DNA of 64,000 nucleotides from Labia minor (GCA_963082975.1 OY720347.1:32505398-32569397), one strand, 5' to 3'; shown: positions 1 through 12,800, numbered from the stretch's first letter. Notes: generated from the sequence alone by a model not told the origin. A program made the numbers and translations.

Positions 1-570
1 TTGTAAAATATTAGGTGACTCAGACGACTTAAATATAATAGGAGATTCGGCAATTGCAATTACAGATAGCGAGGAAAAATTAATCGAGGTAGGAAAAGAG
101 ATGAGGTTTGAAATTAATAATGATAAATAAATATATTTAGAAACAAACAGGAGCAGTATTAACAAACAAAATGTAGAATTTGAATATGTAGAAAAATTGA
201 ATGTAATCACGAAGGATAATAATATTTGAGAAGAATTTAAATCGAAGTTGCAATCGGGAAACGCCTGTTATCATGCAGTAAAGAGACTTATCTCATCAAA
301 ATTATTATAAAAGGGAATGAAAATTAAAATATATAAAACAATTATTTTGTCTGTTGTATTATATGAGTGTGAGACATGGTCTATGATCTTAGGAGATGAG
401 AGTGGATTCAGAGTATTTGAGAATAGGATTCTTCCCAGCATTTATGGGCCAAAGATGAGGACACCAGGGAATGACGTAAGAAAGATGGAACAGAGGCTCA
501 GGATAAGGACACTTGGAGAAATGTGGTTGTAGCTGCCAAGAACTTTCGAGTAGATAGTTATAACATATTC
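1..570 (+). pseudogene. RTE-like LINE reverse transcriptase, 3' half, decayed
   Basis: This is the C-terminal part of a non-LTR retrotransposon polymerase, cut by the window edge. Translated piecewise it shows a degenerate catalytic box (DDLNIIGDS, following what would be the YADD), then the thumb/connection region with KIKIYKTIILSVVLYECETW and FENRILPSIYGP, and near the end DTWRNVVVAAKNFRV. These are the familiar 3' landmarks of RTE-like endonuclease-RT LINEs. Stops (for example near 128 and 228) and frameshifts break the frame; the longest open piece is 317-532. A second copy lies inverted at 62060-63240, so the two flank the window. RTE assignment is from family knowledge of these motifs; the clade could be a neighbouring one. 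Confidence 0.75.
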
Positions 571-699
571 AATAAAAATATATATAATTAATTTACTGAT
601 TAAATTAAAATATATTTTAAATAATCACAGAATAAGAAATGAATGTTTTATGTTATACATTGATTGAAACAAAATGGATGAAAACCTTTTACTACTTTC

Positions 700-786
700 A
701 ACCAAATACTATGTGCCATTCGGGGGTACAGGGGGCGGAGCCCCCGTCTAGATGTGAAGAGCGACGAAGGAGCTCTGAGCAGCTAG
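700..786 (+). mobile_element. GC-hairpin 3' tail ending in CTAG (Helitron-like terminus)
   Basis: A short GC-rich block follows the LINE remnant. It holds a perfect stem GGGGGC/GCCCCC (731-745), a second, mutated stem around GAGCGACGAAGGAGCTC (about 760-775) that is perfect in the copy at 62010-62026, then TGAGCAG and CTAG (783-786) followed by T. A hairpin a few bases before a terminal CTRR followed by T is the classical Helitron 3' end. Just beyond it the sequence turns into R4-like LINE coding sequence, which fits an element boundary here. It may instead be the 3' UTR of the LINE, since both copies carry the two parts together. Confidence 0.5.
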
Positions 787-799
787 TTAAATATATTAG

Positions 800-2975
800 G
801 AAAGAAGGTGGATTATACTTTTATTTATTTTATAAATTTCAAGAGATTTCAACAGTCAATTATGAGGAATGGAGTCGAAAGCCTTTGAATAGTCATTGTA
901 GCATGTGGATAAATTTCTTTTATTTTGACAAGCTTGTTTCATAATAATCGAATCTAGTATGAGTTGTTCCTTACATCCAAGGCTACCCTTTACGCAACCC
1001 TTCTATTCAAAAGCAAGGATGTTGTTTTGCTCACAATGTTTATATATTTTTTCATTGATTAAGGGAGTGAACAGCTTATAAAATACGGAAAGACATGTTA
1101 CTGGTCTATAATTTTTTGGGTCCAGAGGGTTTCCTTTTTTAAATAGGAGGTAGGTGGTACCTTTTGTTAGAAATTGAGGCAAACTATAGGGGTTTTTAAC
1201 AGCGTCAGAATAGATTTTAGCCAAAGATTCATGTATACATGAAAATCTTTTAAACCAAAAATTTTGGATTCCATCAGCTGACTTGATCGTCTTTTGAAGG
1301 ATAGTCTTGACATCCTTTTCCGAGAATACGACAGGTGACATTTCAGACACATCCCGATTGATCCCAACAACATCATCAATCCATGCTGCATCGAGATTAG
1401 CCCTAGCTGACCGCGAGCAAATAGACTCCTAATAGTCTCTACATCCTTCAAGATTCATCTCGGTGTAAGACTGTTCGCTTGAGTTTTTATTAAGTGATCG
1501 ATAAAACTGTTTTTCATTGAAACTGAAGATCTTATTTTGTTTCTTACGTTAATCGCATTCATTGTACCTTCTAGGTCTGGTACATTTTGCTTTTGCCTTT
1601 TGTCACAGTTCATCACGATAGTTATTTAATATATTGAAAAGATCCGGGGTATTCTGATTAATATTTAAGTTTTTTATAATAGCCTCAACTTTTCTTTTTA
1701 CTTTAGGTGATGTCCCTCATTTTAAGTATTGAGCAATTAGATCTGATTTAGCCCTAAATTTATCAATACTCTTTTGTAAACGTATTTTCCAGGACGGTTC
1801 TTTTATTATATTTTGTTGCTTAACGTGGCTACTTAAAGGTGGGAATAATTGTTGATAATTCAGTTGGTATACCGTGGCTGCTGCAACGTAAACACCCAAC
1901 AGGACTCTTTCAAATTTTGAATTTTCTTTGATGTATTTACTCAACACTTCATTTGTTTTGAGGATCGAAAGGACTGTGTTTTTAGCAAAAGCCAATTTAG
2001 GAAATCTTGGTCGCTTAGACGGCTCAGTACCTTCGTAAAAGGCTAGAAGGCTAGAAGAGTTGATTTGTATCGACGATTGGTTGCTGCAGTTACTTCCCGG
2101 AGATGAACTATTAGATATTGACTGACATTTCAGATTCAGTCTCTTTTTGCGTTAATCATTTCCCCACATCTCTTCGGATTACCTCTAGTTCCTCGTTGCT
2201 AAGATATTTATTTTTTTATTATAGCATTTCTCCTATCAGCAACATTTTGTTCAGACAATTTGAGTTCCGGATGTAATTTTGTAAATTCAGAGTGAAGTTT
2301 ATATCTCCAGCCTGGCAAAGGATCATCTCGATAGTCATTCAAGGTGTAAAATGAGTGTATTATTTGACTATTTAATTCTTTAGTCGATTTTATACGCTTA
2401 GAACGACCTCCCAGCATTAACATCACGTGAACGCGAGCATCGAAGTGGAGATATCATTAGTTGTTGATAATTATCATGATCCTTTTGATGTTGGTTTGAA
2501 GCTGTAGCTTGTTGGTTGGCAGGGACCCGCTTCTCCAGTCCCCTGCCACCGGTGGCTCGCACACTGACACGTCCAGCACCGGCTCCAGGCGTGCCCTGGC
2601 GTACCCCAGGCAGCGGTCCTTTTCCGAGGCTATCATTTATCTCCATATTACATGGGTTTTTATAAGCTCCAGAGGGAAAGAGGCGCCATTCTCTTTCAGC
2701 TAAGCTGCTGTATCCCATTAGAAATTAGGAGGGATTAGGATCAAAGTAGGGGGTGTGATCAAGAAAAGAAAGAAGAGAAAGTAAAAAGTGTGAAATGAAA
2801 GACCCTTAGCCCTCGAAACCTAATAGAATCGGGGATAGAAGAAACAAGAGTTGGCCAAGAGGCCAGATAGGAAAGATAAAAGAAAAATATCTAGTACAAG
2901 TAAGTGGAAGTAATACTAGATATGGCACGGGACTTCATGGTTGCCAAACCATATGCTCACTAGCTATGAGCCCCG
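800..2975 (-). pseudogene. R4/Dong-like LINE, N-terminal region and start of RT, broken
   Basis: Read on the minus strand, this is a single decayed LINE. From 2718 an N-terminal segment opens (MGYSSLAEREWRLF), passes a frameshift near 2400-2426 and continues with GWRYKLHSEFTKLHPELK and SEQNVADRRNAIIKKNKYLS (about 2210-2340). Next come a lysine-rich linker (1717-1995), more frame breaks, and the RT entry region at 1003-1350 with NYRPVTCLSVFYKL and a following IYKHCEQNNIL. After a shift at about 1003 the pieces KGCVKGSLGCKEQL and NDYSKAFDSIPH (RT motif A region) can still be read down to about 800, where the element is interrupted. The motif YRPITCL-x2-YKL-L and the ADRR-AI-KK N-terminal segment are typical of the R4/NeSL-type group. 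Its 5' end lies against an ATT/TAA microsatellite, a known insertion preference of Dong. The catalytic YADD half is missing. Confidence 0.7.
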
Positions 2976-2977
2976 AA

Positions 2978-3084
2978 GGGATTATTATTATTATTATTAT
3001 TATTTATTATTATTATTATTTATTATTATTATTATTATTATTATTTATTATTATTATTATTATTTATTATTATTATTATTATTT
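2978..3084. repeat. (ATT)n microsatellite
   Basis: About 105 bases of ATT units with occasional extra T's directly adjoin the 5' end of the R4/Dong-like LINE. Smaller ATT runs recur to about 3290. Confidence 0.95.
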
Positions 3085-3463
3085 TAAAAATTTAATTGAG
3101 AATATATCTAGAATATTAATTTTAGATTTTTATATAATAAAATATAAAAAATATTTAAATTGTGAATGTTTGTTTTTTTTTATTAAATTAAAATAATTTC
3201 AATATTTTTTTATAGAGTATATAAAACATTTATTCGGAAGTTATTAATTTTATTATTATTAAATGTTTTATTATTATTATTATTACATATTATTAATATT
3301 ATATTTCATATTTTTTGAAATTTGATTTAATTTCTAGATTTATTAAATCTCAATATTTTTCTAGAAAATTAAATTTATTTTATTGATATTTTTTCAATGC
3401 TTCCGATGATATAATAAAATAAATATATACATGGTGGAGCAGTCAAACCACATGATTCTAAGT
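3085..3463. other. AT-rich spacer, no gene seen
   Basis: Very AT-rich sequence with short ATT runs (3247-3290). No coding, RNA or repeat-family signal was recognised. Confidence 0.6.
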
Positions 3464-4006
3464 ATTAAAAAAACACACACAGAAACAGTATTTTAGTCAT
3501 ATATAGCAACAAATCTTAAGAACATTAATGAAAATCTTAATTCAAACTGACAAAAATATTTATTTTTGAATATGATACCAGGAATAAAGTAGTGACCACC
3601 ATTTTGAACACAATGTCTAAGTTTCATTCTGAAATTCTCACTCAATCCTGTACCGTTGTTGAACGACTTGAGATGTCCCCATAGAAAGTATTCGCAAGAG
3701 CTCAGATTGGGCGGTCGTGGGGGCATTGAATATCTCCATTTCTACTGATCAAGCGGTTTGGAAAAATGTTTCTCAGAAGGATTTGAAAGTATGAATTGAT
3801 CAAGAAGTTTGTGCGATGAGAATTTCAGTATGAGACTTAGACATTGTGTTCAAAATGGTGGTCACTACTTTATTCCTGGTATCATATTCAAAAATAAATA
3901 TTTTTGTCAGTTTGAATTAAAATTTTCATTGATGTTCTTAAGATTTGGTGCTATATATGACTAAAATACTGTTTCTGTGTGTGTTTTTTGAATGCCCCAC
4001 TCTGTA
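3464..4006. repeat. Foldback element: inverted repeat of a transposase 3' end
   Basis: Two arms of about 165 bp, roughly 3466-3632 and 3834-4000, are reverse complements with only scattered mismatches. Both begin from the outside with a run of A's, ACACACACAG and CAGTATTTTAGTCATATATA, and both contain the C-terminal coding segment of a DDE transposase. The spacer of about 200 bp holds the upstream catalytic-end segment on one side only. The structure fits a transposon end duplicated in inverted orientation, so that both termini are derived from the same 3' end. Confidence 0.75.
3493..3726 (-). pseudogene. Mariner/IS630-like transposase C-terminal fragment
   Basis: The 77-codon open piece starts with PPRPPNLSSCEYFLWGHLKS, a decayed form of the SPDL-x-P-x-D-FFLWG-LKS block that carries the third catalytic acidic residue in Tc1/mariner-type DDE transposases; here the Asp is replaced (SSCEYF). 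It then jumps to the C-terminal end CVQNGGHYF. Family proteins are over 300 residues, so most of the protein is absent. The last part is duplicated on the plus strand in the opposite arm of the foldback. Confidence 0.65.
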
Positions 4007-4149
4007 CATCTTTAAAAAAAATTACATTACAACTTCAGTTAAATAGATAATAAATAATAATATCATAATAATATCATAAATAAATATCATAATAATATAT
4101 ATATATTTATATATAGAGAGAGAGATTTAAAATTAAATCATACTTATTT

Positions 4150-4640
4150 TATTTTACTTTACCAGACCCGATGGCGAAGAAATCCGCCTCCACAATGATC
4201 TTTGGCTTGTTACACCAGTTGTTCCATTCTCCTATCCATCAGATCATCTTAATTTTAGGCAAATCACAGGTCTTTTGCCGATTCATATGCAAGCTTCGGC
4301 TAACGTGACTGCCTTTTCGCGCCACATGACTGAAGTCGTTTCCTCTTCATTAAACCCACAATGTTCGCCTCTACCTCCTGCAGCTCTCTATTATATCGCC
4401 TTCTCCACTCCCCGGGGTCAGCATCGAATTTAGGGCCAAGTCAAGATTTTCGTTCAAGGACCAGACGCCTATGACTCTATTGGTTCTATTTGGTTTCTCT
4501 ATAAACGAATTTCATTCTATCTTTTCTTCACTCATTCCAACGACTATTACCTTCCGACTATATGATTTTACTAAATAACCTATTTTCCAAAATCTTGTTT
4601 CTCACACATTTCAATACTAAAAGATAAGTTAAAAGAAAAG
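4150..4640 (-). pseudogene. LINE (RTE-like) C-terminal fragment, heavily decayed
   Basis: This is a GC-richer island in AT-rich DNA. On the minus strand one frame reads GEWRRRYNRELQ, then VEANIVGLMKRKRLQSCGA, which resembles the NRELQELY-x-PNIV-x-IK-x-RLRW-GHV stretch found after the RT domain of RTE/BovB-like and related LINEs. Further downstream the frame is lost. No catalytic motifs are present, so only the 3' end was retained, as is usual for 5'-truncated LINE copies. Confidence 0.5.
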
Positions 4641-5159
4641 ATTTATAGATTTTACATTTTATATTCTTCGATAATATTGATACCATGTCCGCTTAATACC
4701 TAACAGGATGCATATATCTAAATAAATAGATTTATAAATATGTATTTTTATTATTATCAATGAAATATTTCTATAATATTAATATATGTTACGATTTACG
4801 AATATAAGCTTGAATCTTTTTGTTGTTTTTCATTTTTACTAGATAACTTTTTATTTAATTTTAAAAGTACACGTAGCCCACGGAAGTTAGTTAACAAAAC
4901 AATCAAAATTATCAAAGGTTTTTTCTTTATGTGTTTAGATTAAATGAAATGTCATTTTTTTATGAAACAATTGTGATAAATTTTAAAACCTATCAAATCG
5001 CTAATGACATTCATATCCGGAAGGTAAAAAAAATGAGAAAGACGGAAGCGTGTTTCTGCTTTTCATGGGAACTTCAATTGATGCTTGGTATCAATTTTAA
5101 TTTAGACTTTTAATAATACTAAATATAACAATAATTTATTTGATACTCCTATGTAAAAA

Positions 5160-5392
5160 AAAATGCTGACTTGTACATCGTATAAAGTAGCAGTTGATTG
5201 CTTTCTCTACGGGTAAACATGTTGTATGATCAGTACAGCGGATCATATTAACCTTTAACTTGATTTTCTTTATCGTTTTTTTTATCTTTATAAATTTAAT
5301 CACGTAAACTGGATGAACCCAGTTTGAGAGATATTTCTTTGCCAGTTCTGGGACTTAAACTCCTTCCTGAGGTCCCAGAATGTATGGCGTCT
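5160..5392 (-). mobile_element. Old diverged tRNA-derived SINE (family 1)
   Basis: Minus-strand similarity to the well-preserved SINE at 59473-59750. The order is conserved: a tail segment rich in GTACA and CAG (5165-5185), GTACTGATCATACAAC (about 5221-5236, reverse), ACTTGATTTTC, and an inverted B-box-like GGGACTTAAACTCC near 5349. Divergence is high and no target duplication was identified. Confidence 0.4.
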
Positions 5393-6970
5393 TAATACAT
5401 CTCTATACAAATACAATTAAAAGAAAAACAATTAAATTATATGAATCGGTCTTGAATTGAAAAGTATCATAAAATTATTAAAGAAAATTAAAAGAAAAAA
5501 TATTCTATTATAGGTCAAACACACCATTTATAATTAATCATAAAATATCTTCCTAATATTAGTCTAATGATTGATTCATAATTCATATATTCAAATTTGG
5601 ATAGGTATATGAAAAAAAAAAGATACTGCTTTTATTGTTTAATTTTTATTGTAGGTAAATAAAAAGACAACGATCTAAGCTTTATTTTAATGAAATGAAC
5701 ATTTACATTTTGTATAATAAATTCCTTTTTTATTTAACAAATGAAACCACAATAATTTATTTATTTATTTTAGGAAAAAACATTTAAATAATTCAATTTT
5801 ATAATTATGATAAATTAAGTCGTATAATTTATGATAAAATCAAAAATTGATAATTTCATGAGAGGAAGTTTAATTATCAACAAAAATCAATTTAAAATTA
5901 TTAATAAAATCAAGCACAAATAATATAGAATAATTTTTGTTTAATAATATTAAAACACAATTATATGAAACACTTGTGATGGAATTATACCCAAATATTT
6001 ATTTTTTTATTATCTGATATCGTAAATTTAAGTTTTTCAACTTACAATCATTTCTATTTTTTAAATTCTTAAAAAAAATCGATCGACAGGCAATATTTAT
6101 CAATATTTTTTTTATCACTGAATCTTTTTGTATTATTGTAATTTATTATAAAATTTTTCATTTATTTAATTTTATTTATTTATTTCATTTATTATTTTAA
6201 TATTTCAATCCCACTACCATCCCTGCAAGGGTGTTATCTCTGTTTGGCTCATCCCTCTTAAATGATTGCTAAGAATATAAATTTCCATTTACAATAGGAT
6301 TTGTTGTTGAACAATTTAACAAAAAAATAACAAATAAAAAACTGTTCAAAAATTATTCCAAATAAACGTAGTACTAATTAGCACTCATAAAATATTTCCC
6401 CCTTATATATTTACAGGTATTTTTATTCTCCTAATAAATATTTCTTATTTTCTTGATCTTAGATTATTACACTTATTAAATTCTTACATACGGTGTTTTT
6501 TAAATTCTTACCGCACTAGAAATACATAATTTTCATTCATAATTTTATTAAATGAATTAATTACATTGCATTGCAAATGAATTTATATGTTATGTGGCAT
6601 AAAAAATATTTAATATTAATTTTTCTTATTTAATTAGTTTATTAAACAATCATATACTTATATTTTAACCATTTTTATTTGTTAAAATTTTATAATATCC
6701 ATATATATATTAATGTTAATGTGTTAATTATTATGAAAGTACACAATAAATGAATGTTTTTAAACTTGTATTTATTTTTCTTCTTATACTAATATTTGAA
6801 TTTATTATTTTTGAGATATAAACAGATATGAGGGGAAATGAAAATATAGATTATTTAATTTAAATGTTCTTGTTATTTATTAATAAGATATAATAACAAA
6901 AAAGTTTATTTTTTCCCATTGAGAAGGTAAAAGAGTTAAATATAAACATCATTTAAAATGAAGATCTATA
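5393..6970. other. AT-rich intergenic DNA, nothing recognised
   Basis: Low-complexity AT-rich sequence. One slightly GC-richer patch (6208-6260) matches nothing recognised here. No open frame longer than about 60 codons looks coding. Confidence 0.6.
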
Positions 6971-7632
6971 TTTTTACCGACCGACGATAGTAAGGGAGGT
7001 ATTGTTTTCACACCAAATTTCACATGTGGAGATTTTTACATATCTCCACGAATCACGCATTTTCTTAACAGAAAAAAGTATTTTTAGCATGATGTCTGTC
7101 CGTCCGTCTGTCCGTCTGTCCGTCCGTCTGTCCGTCCGTATAGATGTGTACAGCCTGAACGGCTTAACGGATTTTGATGAAATTTGGTATATTTAATTAA
7201 TGCATCAGTGGGATGAATTGATCAACTTTTGGTGCAAATCCGGAAACCGGAAGTGGTAGTATTAGCGATCGACGATAGGAAGGTAAGGGTTATTTTCGCG
7301 CCAAATTTCACATAAGGAGATTTTTTACATATCACCACGAATGTATTGGTTTTATCCTCGGGAAAAATCATCTTATTATGTTTTTCTTAATTTAAAATTA
7401 TATGACGTCACCCAGCCCTTCATGACGTCACAGCCTCGGGTAACGCCGGCAACGCCGGCTACTTCAGCTATATATTATAAATAAAATAAAATTAAAAATA
7501 TTTATGTTATATCCATATCTGTTTTTTATTACATTAATAGATATATTAAAATTATTTGAAATTGTTTCTGAAGCTGGAAATTAATTTATTTCAAACCGTC
7601 GGTCGGTTCGGACCTGGCCACAGGTCAACTTA
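6971..7632 (+). mobile_element. HINE/DINE-1-like non-autonomous Helentron, family A copy 1
   Basis: Full-length copy of the most abundant repeat here. It starts TTTTTACCGACCGACG and ends with the inverted motif CGTCGGTCGGT, a hairpin GACCTG-GCCA-CAGGTC and AACTTATT. Between them lie a (GTCY)n microsatellite (about 7087-7140), the conserved segment GATGAAATTTGGTATA, and ACCGGAAGTGGTAGTA. Asymmetric subterminal inverted repeats, an internal GTCY microsatellite and a 3' hairpin are the diagnostic set for DINE-1/HINE elements mobilised by Helentrons. This copy alone carries a short duplicated CGCCGGC motif (7444-7460). It encodes no protein; the open frame through the microsatellite (SVRPSVRL) is a by-product. 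Confidence 0.85.
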
Positions 7633-9239
7633 TTTATATATGATATAAGATATAATAAAAATAAGTTAATTTTTTTTTATATATATAAAATTAATTATGA
7701 AATATTAAAAAAGTCAAGTTATATACAAAAAAAAAAAAATAAAACTGCTAAAACTCTATTTAAAATATTAAAAATCATTTGAAAATCACATAAAAAATTT
7801 GCATTCTTCTTTAAGATTCAATTCTAATGTTCTTAAGCTAAAGCTCTACCAACTGCAGTAATTGCAAGACACATCTATATGCTGCTAAATATCTTTTAAA
7901 AAAGAAATTTTTTCCATTATAAAACGAAAATTAACTATTCAAATTTAATTATTAAATTAATTAAATTAATGTATTAATGTATTAAAAAAAACAACACGTT
8001 TAAACTAATATTTTTGAATTTGTGTGGATAAATAAAGAGTATCTTATTAACGATTAAATTTTATATAAGATAAATTCATAAATTTATATACATAAGGATT
8101 GTGTGAACGAATAGTAGAAAGTAAAAAAATACAAGAATATCAAAATTTTGAAACTATATAATTTAATATATAAACTAGAATTTTCAAATATAGTAAGTAC
8201 ATATAAAGAAGAAAGAATATTATGTTTATTTTGAAAATTAAAAATAAATATTTTGAGACAGCCTAAGCCCTTAAGATTTAACTCAATTTCACTTATGAGA
8301 ATAGAAATAAATAAATAAATAAATAAAAATATAATTTCCCAATAGATTTTGTGGAGTTATATATCTCGAAATATTGAAAAGAAAATATAATGACAAGGAT
8401 ATTGATTTTTTTTCCTCCTTTCATTATGAAATGATAAAAATAACAATAAAAGGCCTGTTACGATGGAATTGATTTACTCAACACATTCAATTATCCGGTT
8501 AATTATGTAGGTATTACGTAAAAAAAATAAATCTAAATAGCCAAAAAATGGATATTTTCTTCAAAGAGTTTTTTTTAATACATTTACAATCAAATGAGAA
8601 TAAAATTGCTATTTTAATAGGATATATAGGAAATTCATTTAGAAAATTCAATAATCGTTCTATATTCATCAAAATTAAACGAGACTAAAAGTAATATATA
8701 CTTAGGAAAAATTTATTGAAGATTTCAACGCGTAATAAAGTAAATCAATGACAGCTAATAAATTTAATGTTTATAGGATTCCTCACTTATGCTATCCAAT
8801 CAAAATTAATTAATAAAAGATTTATTCTTTTAATAATACTACCTAATATAAATCAGATATTCTCAAAGTGGATTTTTAATCTATAATCGAAAATAAAATT
8901 TTTGTCTTTCCTTTTTTGATAATATTCTATTGGCTTTTCCTAGTTAATAAATTTGTAAGTTATGCTCAACCATACTACTCTAGTCATCGTCTTACTGAGT
9001 CACTTTCATAAAATGTTTATATTCTTCCAATTCCCTTATATTTAAATTTATAACGCTTCTGTGTTGGTTTCTAGAAAAATAAACCGTGAGCTAGCCTTTA
9101 TTCACCTATTTTAGCCACCCTTTTTGTTTAAGGTGAATACTTCACTAATTTAATACTTAAATACTTAAATAAATTATTTATTTGATTTAATTGTTTAATT
9201 TAAAATTAAAAATCCTCGATTTATGACACCCTCTCTAGC
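7633..9239. other. AT-rich intergenic DNA, nothing recognised
   Basis: Contains only A/T runs, short TA or AAAT tracts (8309-8328) and no coding or repeat-family signal that I can support. Confidence 0.6.
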
Positions 9240-9840
9240 TTAAGGAAATTCATTTGTCGTAACCCATTAGCATCTACCATTCACATCTGAAACGCAACGA
9301 AATTGATCCATTTCTGAAAAGCCTAATTACCGTCAACGAAAAGTGGGATAATGTATAACAACGTTAATCGGAAGAGATCTTGGGTGATGCAACAAGCCCA
9401 AACGACATCAAACGCAGAGATTGACCAAAAAAAGATTATTCTGTCAATCTGGTGGGATTGTAAAGGAATTTTGTACTTTGAACTTATACCACAAAACTAA
9501 ACGATCAATTCAAACGTGTATGTTCAACAATTCACCAAACTGAGAGAAAGAGTAAAATTGTAAGGGGTTGTTTTCCACAAAGATAACATAAAACCTCATA
9601 AGTCTTTCGAACTGATAAAGATTTTTGTCACATCCGCCATATTGTCCTAATCTTGCACCTTCAGATTACCATTTGTTTCCTTCCATGCAGAACTCCTTAA
9701 ATGTTAAGATATTTAAGAGCATATTTAATTTAGTTTTTCGATAGCAAAGATCAGAAATTTTACGAACATGGAATTTTTACACTGTCTGAACGATGGGCAA
9801 ATGTAATCGGCAAGAACGGAGAATATCTAATTGAATAAAG
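9240..9840 (+). pseudogene. Mariner transposase remnant (Mos/irritans-like)
   Basis: Successive frames read HLKRNEIDPFLKSLITVNEKW, then SIWWDCKGILYFEL-like pieces, an RGCFPQR block where the second catalytic Asp should sit, and finally DQKFYEHGIFTLSERWANVIG with NGEYLIE and a stop. The order and spacing match the mariner transposase catalytic domain through to its C-terminus. The first catalytic box is VNEKW instead of GDEKW, and stops and frameshifts run throughout, so the copy is dead. The N-terminal HTH half is not seen. TIRs were not identified. Confidence 0.7.
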
Positions 9841-12800
9841 TTATATTTTTAGACAAATTTTGAATTTTCCTTCTTATTTTCTTATTCACTTAGTTACCAA
9901 CCCAAAATATTATTATGATTATCAGTGAGATTTTATGATCTTGTTGACAACCCATCATTAACTCCACATTTATAATGTGACACAAACACCAAATGATAGG
10001 TGGTGTAATCAAAATAACAAATTATTGAAGTGGCTGTAAAGGATCGACTCCGCATTCATTATATTATTTAATTAAAATCATAATAGTAAAATTTTATAAA
10101 TATGGATTTAAAAATAATAAAACTAAAAAGATAATATAATCGAATGAATGTATAATTTATAATAACAACATTATTAATAATGATTTTATTTAAAGCCTTT
10201 TATCACTAAATAAAACTATAATTGAACAAATGATAAATTAAATCGTTAGTGTTTTTTTCTGAGCTTATTAATCTGTGACACTTTTTAGATAAATGAATTT
10301 AAAAAGTCAAATTTATTTAGAAAATATAATTAAAATAATTGCTTATATTTATATATAATATGTATAATCCGACCAGACTATGGATTCAAATTTATGGACA
10401 TCCTCTCATTGAATAAAAATCTTTGATGAGATATTTACTATTACTCCGGATGAAGAGATGTGTGGAAAGTGGTGAAAGTATGAAATGAGAGCGAAAGGAG
10501 AGCCAAGAAAGAGAAAAGAAGAAAGCATAAACAAATTATACGTAAGAATATGTAGTCTAAACCTTAAGAGGGTAGGAAGAATTCAAAAATAAATAAATAA
10601 AATACAATAAATTATGAGTTCATTCAATTCATATTTATATATATATATATTAAGATTGGTATCTGCATCACATTATTAAAAATAAAATTTTAACAAAACA
10701 TTTAAATCAATTAATAAGTTTTTTTATTTAATTTTTTATGAAAAGTAAGTAGAAAAAGTAGTCGTAGTAGTAGTAAGTAAAATTAATTCTTTTTATTTAA
10801 TATATATTTAAAAGGTCATTGAGTTATATGAGAAACTTAGATATTACACAAATAAAATAGTTTCAAAATATATATAATTATATAGTTCTATTATGATTTT
10901 AGACAATCAACTAATTAATGTTAAATATTTTGGAGGTTATTTTCTGTTTTTTTATGTTTATGTTTTTTTCAGTCTCCCTTCCGATTTGGAGCTTTTGACT
11001 ACATAATAAATGAAAATCTTTTTAATTATTTTAATTATATTATAAAAAATAATATGTTATTTTTTCATTATCCTCCGATAAAGTAGAACCTAAATACAAA
11101 TCTAACCATAAAAAATAAACTAAATAAATTATTTTTTTCTGGAGATCTTAATTATAAATGAAACTGTAATATTTTGACATATTTGAGAAAATTTAAAAAT
11201 AATTATATTATTATAAAATGAATTAGAATTTATACATATATTATTATACATAGATATTTTATTGTTTGGTTTAATACTATATTATATTATTTAATAATAG
11301 TATTCAGATCTTGAAAATCATTATTATTGTAATATAAAATAATATAAATACTTTACAATTAAAATATAATATCTATTTATAATAATATATAAATGCTAAT
11401 TCATTTTATAATAATATAATTTTCTAATAAAATAAAATGTGAATAAATCATTTTTCTTATTGCTTCTATTCTTTAAAAATACTTGTTATATTAATTAAAT
11501 ATGTATTTAAATTAGGTATTTGTTAATGACATTAAAACATCTACATATTTAATTTCAAAATTCATATAATTTAATTTATAAAATATTTATAACTAATAAT
11601 TCAACAAATAGAAAATACCCATATAATATTAATAATTAGTCAACAATTTAGAACCAGAAGTAACTTTAATTTGTGAATATATACTAATGAATTAATTTAT
11701 TGATTTATAGTATTAGTACTAATGATATATATAAGTATATACATATATATGTTTACATATATGAATAATAGGAAAAAAAAATCTCAATCACATTTTTAAG
11801 CTTAAATTTTGTTTTGAATATATCCATAGATTCTAAAAATTAAATTTGTTTTTGATCCATAATATAATTTTAGATTTCAATGGAAATCACTTTTCAATGA
11901 TCATAAATAAAATTTCCAGTATTTTTATTATGTATATTTTTATGTGATGAACAAACAAATACAAAAATACTCTGGTATTGAAATTTTATATTTAAAAAAA
12001 ATTGGATATTTTTCCCGTAAAATCGATCAACTGGGAGTTTAATTTTAATGTTTTAATATATGATGATTACCTGAAAAAACTACTTTGATGATTTTGAATA
12101 CTAAGCAAAACTCTTAGGGATAGCATTTTTTGTCTTCTCTATTTTTATTTAAAATGAGCAATTCTAAGAGACAGCAAAGCATGATTTTTTTCCTTTAAAG
12201 ATTTTTCGAAAATTACATTTTAATTAAAAATTAAAAAAAAAATATTTTTTTTATATGTTGTAAATACATATATGTATAAATATATATATTTAATTTCTAA
12301 TATATATATATATGATATATATATATTTAATTTCTAATATATATATATATATATTATGTGAAATTAAATATTATTTTATATTTAAAAAAAAATAATTTCA
12401 ATGAATTTAAAAAGAAAATAGTTAAATAATACTAATTAAGGGGATAACCGTAGAGGTTTGAATCTGTTTCCGATATCTTTGGAATTTATCTTCCAACAAC
12501 TATAACAATATAATTATAATTATATATTTTTATATTAAAATAAACTAAATTATTTATTAATTTTTTTGAAAGACCCCTCCCCCCCCATAAGTAATTGAAA
12601 GTAGAGTTTAAAATTTTAAAAACATTTCAATCAATTTGATTTAAAATAGAATTGTCTTAAATTTATTATTTTCAATATTCAAATTTGTAACAATTGGATA
12701 TTTATTTTTTGTATCCTTATTGAAAGTAAGTTTTAAATGTGTGGAGAAATTTTGAAATGATGCCTCTCCTTAAGCAATAGCATTCTTTGGCAAGATGCTA

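Noticed and set aside
3033-3196. Small hydrophobic frame encoded by the ATT tract (2966-3196)
   Set aside because: Poly-I/Y/L composition comes directly from the microsatellite.
7002-7196. Frame rich in SVRPSVRL repeats (also at 45565-45834 and 32004-32198)
   Set aside because: Product of the (GTCY)n tract in family A elements, with length varying by repeat number; not conserved as protein.
10440-10560. Possible LINE C-terminal scrap (purine-rich, basic frame)
   Set aside because: No recognisable motif order; composition alone explains the basic residues.
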